Source: Treponema sp. UBA1233
GTDB lineage: Bacteria; Spirochaetota; Spirochaetia; Treponematales; Treponemataceae
Assembly: GCA_002309305.1 (NCBI GenBank)
Contig: DBWR01000070.1
Location: 84,266 to 148,265 of the forward strand
DNA: 64,000 bases
Reading direction: 5' to 3'
Shown: positions 54,380 through 62,894 of the stretch, piece by piece
How positions within the stretch are numbered: the stretch's first letter is position 1
Layout of the letters: each line of letters opens with the position of its first letter
Translations under genes and position numbers: made by a program
The notes under the pieces: model-generated
What the model was told of the DNA's origin: nothing
The model's database searches: none
The model's input: the letters and a program-made list of their open reading frames with translations, nothing else

Positions 54380-54433
54380 AATTTATAAAAAAAATCAAAT
54401 TTTTTCATGCATTTTTGTTAAAAAACACTAGGG

Positions 54434-54472
54434 CCGGTACTATATAATATATATAGACCGGTTTTTATTTTT
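54434..54472 (+). terminator. Terminator of the PilZ gene
   Basis: CCGGT (54434-54438) and CTATAT (54440-54445) pair with ATATAG (54451-54456) and ACCGG (54457-54461), followed by TTTTTATTTTT. Confidence 0.75.
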
Positions 54473-54490
54473 CCGGCTGCAAGAGGACAA

Positions 54491-55762
54491 ATGTTCAGGG
54501 ATGCAGTTGACTATCTTAAAAATCCTTTTATTCTCGCCGCCATTGCAGTTTCAATACTGCTCTATGGGGGAATTGTTCCGCTGAGGCCTCAAAACCACTA
54601 TGTCTCCGTAATTCCGATTGAACAGGCTTGCGAAGTCGAAGGGTGGGTGGATTCAAATCCATCAAGGTTTTCTTCCGGGAAATATTATTCTGTCGTGCTT
54701 AAGGTAACAGAATCAGGTACGCATCAGAATCATGCTCAAGCCAGGTCAAAGGCATCGGGTAAAGTAAGCCTCTGGATTCCATGCGAAATAGTTGAGGCCG
54801 TCTATCCTGGAAAACTTTACTCGCTGTCAGGTAAAACCGTTTTGATCGAAAAAGGTGAAAAAATACTGTGCCGCGGTTCGTGGAATGAAAAATACGGTTG
54901 CTTTGTGGTTTCTTCTCTGGATTACCTTGGATATGGGGCTGGTCTCTGGGCAAAAATCGAGCATTTCAGGGCAATATGCCGTCTGGTATTCAAAAGGCTC
55001 ATGTATTCGTGGTCTAAGGCTGGCGGACTGATCCTGTCACTTTTATCCGGCTCTCGTGAGTATCTGGAAGAGGGTGTGGCCGATTCATTCAGGAATGCGG
55101 GGCTTTCTCATATTCTGGCATTAAGCGGAATGCATCTGTCGTTCTTCTCTGGGCTTTCGTCACGGGCAGGCACATCACTTTTTGGCAGACGCTGGGCAAA
55201 ACTTTTTCAAGCTGCGGGAATACTGTTTTTCATCTGGTTTGCAGGACTTTCTCCGTCTTTGTTCAGGGCATTTTTGTGTGCGGCACTGGCAATCATTGCA
55301 AAGGGTGTTTTCTGCTGTACCGCCGATACCCTGGAAATACTTGCTCTTTCATTTCTGATTCATGTCTGCGTAATTCCTTCTGACCTGACAAGTGCGGCAT
55401 TCATGCTTTCGTATGGGGCTCTTGCGGGAATCCTTTTGTTTTCCAAATTGTTTTTCCGCTGGCTTTCCAGGATTTTCCCTCCAAAGCTGGCTTCATCACT
55501 TTCTGCATCAACAGGTGCACAAATGCTGGGTGCTCCAATCTCCATGTCTTTATTCGGTTCGTTTGCGCCAGTCGGTGTGGTTGCAACAGTTTTTGCAGCT
55601 CCACTTGTCTCAATATTTTTTGCTCTGGCTGTTGTAGCTGTGATTTTATGCCTGTGCATGCCTTTTCTTTCCGGGTTGTTTGGTGATATACTGAACTTAT
55701 TCTATGACATCATCGCGGGGATGGTAAGATTTTTTTCCATGTGTCCGCCGGTGTATGTCTGA
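54491..55762 (+). CDS. ComEC/Rec2-type competence membrane protein, short form
   Basis: A 423-residue polytopic protein. An N-terminal DUF4131-like part (20-160) is followed by the competence domain with LSHILALSGMHLSFFSGLSS, where the conserved HLLALSG-type motif sits, and about eight further helices. The usual C-terminal metallo-beta-lactamase nuclease domain is absent, so it is a channel-only form. ComEC passes single-stranded DNA into the cytoplasm. AAGAGG lies before the ATG. It is the first gene of a run through rsmA and yggS. Confidence 0.82.
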   Translation: MFRDAVDYLKNPFILAAIAVSILLYGGIVPLRPQNHYVSVIPIEQACEVEGWVDSNPSRFSSGKYYSVVLKVTESGTHQNHAQARSKASGKVSLWIPCEIVEAVYPGKLYSLSGKTVLIEKGEKILCRGSWNEKYGCFVVSSLDYLGYGAGLWAKIEHFRAICRLVFKRLMYSWSKAGGLILSLLSGSREYLEEGVADSFRNAGLSHILALSGMHLSFFSGLSSRAGTSLFGRRWAKLFQAAGILFFIWFAGLSPSLFRAFLCAALAIIAKGVFCCTADTLEILALSFLIHVCVIPSDLTSAAFMLSYGALAGILLFSKLFFRWLSRIFPPKLASSLSASTGAQMLGAPISMSLFGSFAPVGVVATVFAAPLVSIFFALAVVAVILCLCMPFLSGLFGDILNLFYDIIAGMVRFFSMCPPVYV

Positions 55763-55786
55763 AATACTTTTTGACGGGGATTTCGT

Positions 55787-56647
55787 ATGGTTCAGATAGA
55801 TTATAATTCACCTCTTGCCTTAAAGAACTTTTTGGAAGAGAGGGGTATGGCAATGCAAAAGAAATTCGGGCAGAATTTTCTTGTAAACCCACAGGCCCGT
55901 AAGCGTATCGTTACAATGCTGGATATTGCTCCGGGTGAGGCGATATGGGAGATAGGCCCAGGCTTGGGATGCATGACAAGGGAAATACTGGACCAAAAGG
56001 CAAATCTAAAGGCCTTTGAGATAGACAGGGGATTCATTTCAATATTGAACGAAATCTTTTCAGGCGAGATTAATGGCGGAAATTTTAAGATAATATCCGG
56101 TGACGTTCTTAAAACATGGCAGCAGGAAGCTCAGAACGAAAAGCCCGTAAAACTGTTCGGAAACCTTCCCTATAACATAGCTTCAACGTTTATAGCGGAT
56201 ACGATTGAACATGGCTTTGCCTTTGACCGCTGTGTGTTTACAGTACAAAAGGAAGTTGCCCAGAGGATTTGTGCATCACATTCTTCAAAAAACTATTCTT
56301 CTTTTTCGGTTTTATGCCAGTGGCAGTATGACGTGAGCCTTGGTGCTGAAATATCGGCGGGAAACTTCTGGCCGCGTCCCAATGTTGCTTCACAAACAGT
56401 ACTTCTTGTAAAAAAGGACAGTCCTCTTGAATGCTCGAACCCAAAATTTCTTGTAAAGCTGATTCATGCACTTTTTTCGAGCCGCAGGAAAACCGTGCTG
56501 AACAACATAAAGCAAATGCTGCCGCCAGGTCTTGAAGCCGTGGAAGTTCTGGAGAAGGCCTCAATAGACAAAAACATGAGGGCAGAAAATCTGACGGTCG
56601 CCGACTATGTGCGGTTGTCCGAAACCTGTACTTCTGCTATAATGTAA
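55787..56647 (+). CDS. rsmA: 16S rRNA (adenine1518/1519-N6) dimethyltransferase
   Basis: A 286-residue KsgA that dimethylates two adenines in helix 45 of 16S rRNA late in 30S assembly. It has QKKFGQNFLVNPQARKRIVT, the SAM loop WEIGPGLGCMTREIL, and the catalytic LFGNLPYNIASTFIAD (NLPY). Length is normal for the family. It begins 24 nt after the comEC-like gene. Confidence 0.96.
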   Translation: MVQIDYNSPLALKNFLEERGMAMQKKFGQNFLVNPQARKRIVTMLDIAPGEAIWEIGPGLGCMTREILDQKANLKAFEIDRGFISILNEIFSGEINGGNFKIISGDVLKTWQQEAQNEKPVKLFGNLPYNIASTFIADTIEHGFAFDRCVFTVQKEVAQRICASHSSKNYSSFSVLCQWQYDVSLGAEISAGNFWPRPNVASQTVLLVKKDSPLECSNPKFLVKLIHALFSSRRKTVLNNIKQMLPPGLEAVEVLEKASIDKNMRAENLTVADYVRLSETCTSAIM

Positions 56648-56666
56648 TGAAACAAGGAGATTGCAT

Positions 56667-57398
56667 ATGGGTTCTTCAATGATAGCGGAAAACCTGAATG
56701 ACATAAAAAATCAGATTCATCTGGCGGAGGAAAAGGCCGGTGCAAAAAAAGATTCTGTGCGCCTGTGTGCGGTAAGCAAATTCCACCCAGCCCAGGATGT
56801 AATCGATGCCTTTGAAGCAGGTCAGATTCTTTTTGGAGAAAACCGCGTTCAAGAGGCAAACGAAAAATTTACAGAAATAAACACGACTCTTTCTGGTCGC
56901 GGAGAAAAATCACTTCCGGAACTTCACATCATAGGAACCCTGCAGAGCAACAAGGTAAAAAAGGCCGTGGCAATATCCTCATGCATTCAGTCTGTGGACC
57001 GCATTGAACTGTTGGAGGAGATAGAAAAACACTGTTCGAGCCTTGGCAAGCAAATCTCCGTTTTTTTTGAAATACACACTGCGGAAGATTCCAAATCAGG
57101 ATATCAGGACGAAACAGAATTATTCAAAAGCCTTGAGCGTTGTGCAAAGGGGGATTTCCCGCACATAATTCCACAGGGACTTATGACCATGGCTCCATTT
57201 GTAGAAGAAGAGGCTCCCATACGAAAGTCGTTCATCACATTACGAAAACTACGTGAAACAGTAAATGAAAAATACCCATCATTACCCATAAAGGAATTGA
57301 GCATGGGCATGAGCGGAGACTTTAAGATTGCAATAGAAGAGGGCAGTACGATGGTAAGGATTGGAACTGCGATTTTTGGAAAGAGGGATTATCAATGA
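56667..57398 (+). CDS. yggS: PLP homeostasis protein (YggS/PLPBP)
   Basis: A 243-residue alanine-racemase-like TIM barrel that binds pyridoxal 5'-phosphate and balances vitamin B6. Signature parts are LCAVSKFHPAQDVIDAF with the PLP lysine, LFGENRVQEANEKF, HIIGTLQSNKVKKAV and SMGMSGDFKIAIEEGSTMVR. I place the start at ATG 56667, six bases after AAGGAGA, not the TTG at 56661. It overlaps the next gene by four bases. Confidence 0.94.
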   Translation: MGSSMIAENLNDIKNQIHLAEEKAGAKKDSVRLCAVSKFHPAQDVIDAFEAGQILFGENRVQEANEKFTEINTTLSGRGEKSLPELHIIGTLQSNKVKKAVAISSCIQSVDRIELLEEIEKHCSSLGKQISVFFEIHTAEDSKSGYQDETELFKSLERCAKGDFPHIIPQGLMTMAPFVEEEAPIRKSFITLRKLRETVNEKYPSLPIKELSMGMSGDFKIAIEEGSTMVRIGTAIFGKRDYQ

Positions 57399-57886
57399 AA
57401 AAATTCCTTTTGATTTTTGCAGTCCTGACAATGATTTTTTCTTCACAAACCTTTGCCGAAGAGACAAAGAATGAAGAACCCGAACCGTATGAAAAAAGCG
57501 AGTTCCCCACATGGATGCTCAACCTCAGAAGGTCGGAAATAGTTACTCTGGGATCAGTTCCATTTACAACTCTGACTGTTTCCCTTGCATACAGCACCTT
57601 CCAGTACGCTACAGGACGAACTTCAAGTTTTCCAAGCCCATTCAACAAGAATGCATCCTACACCCAGGATGACATAAAGCTGATTGTAGGTTTTTCCCTT
57701 GGAATAAGCCTTGTAATAGGGGTTGTTGATTTCATAATTACTACAGTCAAGCAAAAGAACCAAAAGAAAATACAGCAGCGGAAGATACAGGAATCCAACA
57801 ACATTACGATAATCCCAACGGTAGAATATGTTCCTCAAAACACTTCTCCTCCGCAAGAAAAAAAAGATGGAACGGAAGAAGAATAG
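57395..57886 (+). CDS. Conserved-type envelope protein of unknown function
   Basis: A 163-residue protein with a signal peptide (FLLIFAVLTMIFSSQTFAEE, cut after Ala). The mature part has a hydrophobic stretch (IKLIVGFSLGISLVIGVVDF) followed by a basic, then a Pro/Glu-rich tail. I do not recognise the family. It overlaps yggS (ATGA) and the downstream pseudouridine synthase (TAGTG), so it is expressed with them. Confidence 0.65.
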   Translation: MKKFLLIFAVLTMIFSSQTFAEETKNEEPEPYEKSEFPTWMLNLRRSEIVTLGSVPFTTLTVSLAYSTFQYATGRTSSFPSPFNKNASYTQDDIKLIVGFSLGISLVIGVVDFIITTVKQKNQKKIQQRKIQESNNITIIPTVEYVPQNTSPPQEKKDGTEEE

Positions 57887-58869
57887 TGCATTACTTTAGC
57901 ATAAAGGTTCCGTCAAATTATACTGAAACCCAACGTTTGGATACATATATAGCATCTCTTCCCAATGGAATGAACCGCAGCAAGTTAAAAAGCGGAGTCA
58001 GCGAAATTCTAGTAAACGGGAAAAGCAGAAAGCTTTCCTTTAAGGTAAAGGCAGGAGACCAGATAGACATACGATGGGAAGATTCCATTCCAGATGACAT
58101 AGAAGCCCAGGACATACCGCTCGACATAATCTACGAAGACAATAATGTGTGTGTGGTAAACAAAGCTCAGGGCATGGTAACTCATCCTGCATGCGGCAAT
58201 TGGACCGGCACACTTGTAAACGCCCTCTTATATCACTGGGGAAGGGAAAGCATTCCTCAGCTAAAGGACGGTAGCGAAAAAGAAATGATTTCCAGAAGAA
58301 GGCCTGGTATTGTTCACCGGCTTGACAAGGAAACCTCAGGAATAATCATAACGGCAAAAAATCGTGATGCTGAAGAATTCCTTCAGACACAATTCCGCAA
58401 AAGAAAGAACATGACAAAGGAATACATCGCGATTTGTTATGGTCGGCCTACTTTTAGAAAGGGAATAATCAAAACACAGATAATACGCGATCCCAAACAC
58501 CGCAGGAGGTTCATGGCTGTATTGGACGAAACTCAGGGAAAATATGCCGAGACCGCCTATACCTGCATCGCCTGTTACGGCCAATACTCCCTAATGGTAC
58601 TGAGGCTCCACACAGGACGGACACATCAGATTCGTGTACACATGAAATACCTTAACTGTCCGATTCTGGGAGATGACATATATTTCAAAAAAGATCCCAA
58701 TTTCCCAAAGGCAACACTCATGCTTCATGCTAGAAAACTAAAAATCCTTCTTCCAGGAAAAACAGAACCAACAATTTTTACTTCAAAAACTCCGGAACGC
58801 TTCATTCAAGTTGAAACAAGATTAAAGAAAATGTATAAAAAGACAATCATGGTCAGGCGGGAAAAATAA
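57886..58869 (+). CDS. RluA-family pseudouridine synthase with S4 domain
   Basis: A 327-residue enzyme converting uridines to pseudouridine in rRNA (RluD/RluC type). The S4 RNA-binding domain (residues ~15-75, MNRSKLKSGVSEILVNGKSR) is followed by the catalytic domain with GIVHRLDKETSGIIITAK (Asp of the HRLD motif) and LHTGRTHQIRVHM near the end. The start is GTG at 57886, overlapping the previous TAG by one base. Target positions cannot be read from sequence. Confidence 0.92.
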   Translation: MHYFSIKVPSNYTETQRLDTYIASLPNGMNRSKLKSGVSEILVNGKSRKLSFKVKAGDQIDIRWEDSIPDDIEAQDIPLDIIYEDNNVCVVNKAQGMVTHPACGNWTGTLVNALLYHWGRESIPQLKDGSEKEMISRRRPGIVHRLDKETSGIIITAKNRDAEEFLQTQFRKRKNMTKEYIAICYGRPTFRKGIIKTQIIRDPKHRRRFMAVLDETQGKYAETAYTCIACYGQYSLMVLRLHTGRTHQIRVHMKYLNCPILGDDIYFKKDPNFPKATLMLHARKLKILLPGKTEPTIFTSKTPERFIQVETRLKKMYKKTIMVRREK

Positions 58870-58870
58870 C

Positions 58871-59590
58871 ATGAATCAAATCATTGTTGTACATGAACCG
58901 TCAGAAAAAGAGCCGTTTTTAATTCTGAATAAACCAAGGGGACTTGCAAGTGCTCCAATTAAAAAAGGTGATGAATCAGCTTTAACCCTTGCCTCAGAAA
59001 AATATCCGGCTTGCATTGATGTAATCGGGAAAAAGGAAGTAGAGGGAGGACTCGTGCACCGCCTTGACACTGATACTTCTGGATTGCTGCTGATTGCCAT
59101 GACACAGGAATTTTATGATTTCATACAGGATGCTCAGGAAAAGGGGCTTTTTATAAAGACATACAGCGCTACATGTACAAGACTTTTGAACCATAATGAT
59201 GACTCATATCCTCCATGCCCAATAATCAGCAGGGAAAAAGGAAAAGAATACAAGATAAGCTCATTTTTCAGACATTACGGTCCCTCAAGAAAAAGCGTAC
59301 GGCCCGTCACAGATGAAAGTCCCTTGATGGCAATGAAAAAGGCGGGCAGTGTTTTATATGAGACAAGCATAAAGATAATGTGTATGGATAAGGATGCAGT
59401 TCAAGTTGAATGTAAAATAGCAAAAGGATTCCGTCATCAGGTAAGGTGTCATCTGGCCTGGCTTGGGCTTCCCGTAATCGGAGACAAATTGTATAATCCA
59501 ATAAAATCAGACGGAGAGATGAAGTTTTTCGCAACTGGGATGGAGTTTCCTCTGCCTGATGGAAGAGAGTTCAGCATAAGTTTAAAATAA
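58871..59590 (+). CDS. RluA-family pseudouridine synthase
   Basis: A 239-residue single-domain RluA/TruC-type enzyme without S4 domain. It has FLILNKPRGLASAPIKKG, GLVHRLDTDTSGLLLIAM with the catalytic Asp, and GFRHQVRCHLAWLGLPVIGD. It starts one base after the preceding synthase, giving tandem paralogues in one operon. It likely modifies rRNA or tRNA; site unknown. A terminator for the opposite-strand tRNA-Leu follows its end. Confidence 0.9.
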   Translation: MNQIIVVHEPSEKEPFLILNKPRGLASAPIKKGDESALTLASEKYPACIDVIGKKEVEGGLVHRLDTDTSGLLLIAMTQEFYDFIQDAQEKGLFIKTYSATCTRLLNHNDDSYPPCPIISREKGKEYKISSFFRHYGPSRKSVRPVTDESPLMAMKKAGSVLYETSIKIMCMDKDAVQVECKIAKGFRHQVRCHLAWLGLPVIGDKLYNPIKSDGEMKFFATGMEFPLPDGREFSISLK

Positions 59591-59617
59591 AAAAACCGCC
59601 CCAAGTAAATGAAGCGG
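59588..59617 (-). terminator. Terminator of tRNA-Leu
   Basis: Minus strand: CCGCTTCA pairs with TGGGGCGG (59596-59617 overall, two G-U pairs), followed by a T-run at 59588-59595. Confidence 0.7.
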
Positions 59618-59622
59618 CCTTG

Positions 59623-59706
59623 TGCCCGGAACAAGACTTGAACTTGCACACCATTACTGGCTCTAGTACCTGAAACTAGCGTGTCTACCAATTCCACCAT
59701 CCGGGC
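59623..59706 (-). tRNA. tRNA-Leu (CAG)
   Basis: Minus strand: acceptor GCCCGGA/TCCGGGC; anticodon stem CTAGT/ACTAG with loop TTCAGGT gives anticodon CAG. A long variable arm, as expected for Leu, brings it to 84 nt. CCA is not encoded. Confidence 0.92.
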
Positions 59707-59719
59707 TGATAATGGAACT

Positions 59720-59749
59720 ATTATAACGGATTCAGGCACTCATTGTCAA
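59720..59749 (-). promoter_or_regulatory. Promoter of tRNA-Leu
   Basis: Minus strand TTGACA (59744-59749), 18-nt spacer, TATAAT (59720-59725). Confidence 0.75.
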
Positions 59750-59775
59750 GGCATGACGGCTATATAATCATCAGA

Positions 59776-61737
59776 TTAGAATTCAATCAGTTCTCCGCTG
59801 CCTGACAGATAGCATTGTGAAACCGGTGTTTCTGAAGAAGTCTTGTACCATGTAAGGCCTCCGTCTGCGTTAAGGCTGACAAGTTTGTCCTTTATCGTTG
59901 CGGTTTTAACAGGAGCCGAAGCTGTCCTACCATAAATCTTTACACGGTTTGTTTCCATGTCATAAGCGTATATCTGGTTGTTTCCAATGTTTGAGTAAAC
60001 AATCGGATATTCAACTTGAATGGATGAGTCAAAATCCTCCTGGTTGAACTGGAACAAAATCGAACTCTTCCTGTCCGCAGGGTTGAATGAAAATACATGT
60101 GTTACTGTAGAAGAACCAATTGATTCAAGTGTGATTCCAAAGAGCCTGTTTGATTTTCCAGAGTCAAGGTAAAGGTCATGTGCTATGAATCCCGGGGTTT
60201 TGAGGGCAAGGGTTTCCTTTGACTGAATTCCAACTGAAAGTACGGAAGAATCCTTGACACCCGTGTTTGCCTTTGCGACATAAATAGTATTTGAATTGAC
60301 GATGATTGCGTCTTCAATGGAAACTCCTGAATAAACAAGGGTTTCTCGCTTGGTATCAATGTCAACGGTGTATACCTTGGTACCCCCTGAAACGTATGCG
60401 GCCTTTCTGCCGAACACACGCAGGTTGTTCACGTTGTTTTTGGGTGTAAATAGATATTTCCCTGAACTTGGGCTTTCTTCCGAGAAAGTGACCAGGTATA
60501 CGTCTTTCTTTGTTTTTTTAGTCCATAGGATTGCGGAATTTTCGTCAACTACTGTTACGTGGGTTGCTCCATTGTTCTTTGCGACCTTTTTGATTTCCTT
60601 TGAGTCACCGTCAGTAGAATAGAGTGCGTCCTTTGTAAGAAGCAAAACTGAACTGTCAGTATGTGCCATATCAATTATGGTTTCGTAGGCTGGACGTGTA
60701 AGTGAATTTAGGTCCAGGCTGGAACCGTTTTTATTTGAGGCATACAGCCTGCCTTTGTCCGTACCAAAAATAAAGGAATTGTCATTCTGGCATGCGATGG
60801 ATGTTATGTTTGATTCAATGTCAGAGAAAGTCGCAATCTGCTTGGGACTTGCAGAAGTTGCCGACCCGGAAACTTTTGCTGTAATGACGTTTTCTGGAAA
60901 GAACATCAGGTTTGTCTTTGAGCCGTTTAATACCGTAAAATATAATCCCTTAATCTTGTTTTTGTTTGATACCACAAGCCTTGGAGAAGTACCCTTGTAG
61001 GTGCAGACAGTTTTTCCAGTCTGTGAGTCGATTATATAGACCGTGTCGTTCTTTACGCCGGCAAGGAACCTGTTCTTCATGTTGCCGCTGCCGAAAGTTT
61101 GTGTCTGCTTGAGCGATGATTCCGTCTTCCAGTGGGGTGTTTCAAACAGTTCCATTTTCTGAAGGTTGTAATAATATATGTCGCCGGAGTCACAGTAGAA
61201 CATTGCATTTTTTTCTGAATCGGCGGTCTGTACAAGGACGATTTTACCTGCAACGGAATCAATCCTTTTTATGAGGTTCCCGTTGTTTGCATTCAGGATG
61301 TAGGAACCGTTTACGGAAGATGTCGTCACAAAAAGAACGGAGCCCTTTGCCGAATATGATACCGTTTCGATTGAATCCTTGAATTGCTTTGAGAATTTTT
61401 TTGAATAGTTTGTGCCGTCGTTTACGGTCATTTTCTGAAGGCCCGACCCCTCTGACTCAATGGTGACGAAATCATTGTTTTTGGGGCTCATGATGATCTT
61501 TAAAAGCGGGGAGGTGCTTATCTGATGATGTTCTTCTATCCCATTCTGTGACCACTTTATGATGTTGCCGTCACTTCCTGCTGAAAGGTAGGAATTTGAA
61601 TTTTCACATGGAACTAAATAGCTTACGCTGCCGTCGTGTACTTGGGTTGAAACCTGTGGCTGCGCATGTACCAAACCTGCTGAAAAGAGAAAAACCAGGC
61701 AAATTCCTCTGAAATATCCGTACAGTTGTTTTGTCAT
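59776..61737 (-). CDS. Exported WD40-like beta-propeller protein
   Basis: A 653-residue protein with a signal peptide (CLVFLFSAGLVHAQ). The mature part has many propeller-type repeats, for example VSYLVPCENSNSYLSAGSDG, IIKWSQNGIEEHH and ITSIACQNDNSFIFGTDKG, typical of WD40/quinoprotein-like folds. The function is unknown; periplasmic or outer-membrane protein assembly is one guess. I place the start at 61737, eight bases after GAGGAG; an ATG at 61743 would sit two bases from that site. It follows rseP on the same strand by 41 nt. Confidence 0.72.
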   Translation of the reverse strand: MTKQLYGYFRGICLVFLFSAGLVHAQPQVSTQVHDGSVSYLVPCENSNSYLSAGSDGNIIKWSQNGIEEHHQISTSPLLKIIMSPKNNDFVTIESEGSGLQKMTVNDGTNYSKKFSKQFKDSIETVSYSAKGSVLFVTTSSVNGSYILNANNGNLIKRIDSVAGKIVLVQTADSEKNAMFYCDSGDIYYYNLQKMELFETPHWKTESSLKQTQTFGSGNMKNRFLAGVKNDTVYIIDSQTGKTVCTYKGTSPRLVVSNKNKIKGLYFTVLNGSKTNLMFFPENVITAKVSGSATSASPKQIATFSDIESNITSIACQNDNSFIFGTDKGRLYASNKNGSSLDLNSLTRPAYETIIDMAHTDSSVLLLTKDALYSTDGDSKEIKKVAKNNGATHVTVVDENSAILWTKKTKKDVYLVTFSEESPSSGKYLFTPKNNVNNLRVFGRKAAYVSGGTKVYTVDIDTKRETLVYSGVSIEDAIIVNSNTIYVAKANTGVKDSSVLSVGIQSKETLALKTPGFIAHDLYLDSGKSNRLFGITLESIGSSTVTHVFSFNPADRKSSILFQFNQEDFDSSIQVEYPIVYSNIGNNQIYAYDMETNRVKIYGRTASAPVKTATIKDKLVSLNADGGLTWYKTSSETPVSQCYLSGSGELIEF

Positions 61738-61778
61738 CGTCATGTCTCCTCAAAAGGATTTTCTATGTGAAATACTCA

Positions 61779-62894
61779 CTATTTAATAAAATAAACTATA
61801 TCCCCAACTATTGCAAGAGCAAGCAGGCCAAAAATCATTACCATGCCGACCATCTGTATGTAATACAAAAGCTTGGGATTCATCTTTCTTCGTGTAATGC
61901 ATTCAATGAGTGCAAAAAGGATTAGTCCGCCGTCCAATACCGGAATCGGAAGCAGGTTTGTAAGAAAGAGGGAAATGCTGATGAATGCAAGGAACTCAAG
62001 GGCGTTTATTATCCCTATCCTTGCGCCTTCCTCAAATCCGGTGGAAATCATGTCTCCAATCATGACCGTAGTTCTGACAGGCCCGGAAACTGCTGACGTT
62101 ACATCCACTCCCTTGAATAGAATGCCGACACTCTTTACGGCGATACCCATTGTCTTTATAGATTCCTTAGCCCCTTGAGCCAGAGCGGGGAAAAATGAAT
62201 ATGGACCGTAATTCTTTTCAATTAATGAATCCTTGTCCCATACTATTCCCATAAAGCCAGAGCCTGTTGATTTGTCAAAGCCCAGGGGAACGTCAATCTC
62301 AAGAAATTCATTTTCACGCTGAACCTTTACCCGTACGGTTTTTCCTCCATTCAGGGTTATGAACTGCCGTATTTCGGTAAAATCGCTTACTTCAGTGCCG
62401 TCCATGGAAAGGATTATGTCTCCGCTTTTCATTCCAGCTTCTGCCGCCGGGGATTCTGAATCCTTGAATTCCTCCACATCAGAAGACATAAGCACCCTGT
62501 TTCCTGCGGTAGTGTAGGTGTAGCCCATCATTGCTATGATTGAAAATGCCACAAATGCAAATATCACGTTGAAGAAAGGACCTGCAAACGCAATCAAAAG
62601 CCGTTTAAAAGGATGAACCCCATAAAAGGAGTCTTTGTCTCCACGTATTTCCTTCTGCTTGTTCTCCAGCGCATCACGATAGTCCTTTTCGCCCTTCATG
62701 CTGCAGTATCCGCCCAGTGGAATAAGCGAAATCCTGTAGTCGGTGGCACCCCATCTGTGGTGGAGCAAAACCGGTCCCATTCCGATTGAAAAAGCTTCCA
62801 CAGTAACGCCCATGGCCCTTGCAATAAGAAAATGTCCGAGTTCATGAAAAAACACAAGGAAGCTGAGTCCCAGAAGTCCCAAAAGAATTTTCAT
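61779..62894 (-). CDS. rseP: Site-2 protease RseP (RIP metalloprotease)
   Basis: A 371-residue membrane zinc protease. The HEXXH motif is FFHELGHFLIARAM (His17, Glu18, His21), a PDZ domain lies at ~120-200 (AGMKSGDIILSMDGTEV), and the second catalytic motif is NLLPIPVLDGGLILF. It cleaves membrane-bound proteins such as anti-sigma factors and signal-peptide remnants. The ATG at 62894 overlaps the dxr stop (TGATG); a TTG three bases earlier is less likely. Confidence 0.94.
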   Translation of the reverse strand: MKILLGLLGLSFLVFFHELGHFLIARAMGVTVEAFSIGMGPVLLHHRWGATDYRISLIPLGGYCSMKGEKDYRDALENKQKEIRGDKDSFYGVHPFKRLLIAFAGPFFNVIFAFVAFSIIAMMGYTYTTAGNRVLMSSDVEEFKDSESPAAEAGMKSGDIILSMDGTEVSDFTEIRQFITLNGGKTVRVKVQRENEFLEIDVPLGFDKSTGSGFMGIVWDKDSLIEKNYGPYSFFPALAQGAKESIKTMGIAVKSVGILFKGVDVTSAVSGPVRTTVMIGDMISTGFEEGARIGIINALEFLAFISISLFLTNLLPIPVLDGGLILFALIECITRRKMNPKLLYYIQMVGMVMIFGLLALAIVGDIVYFIK

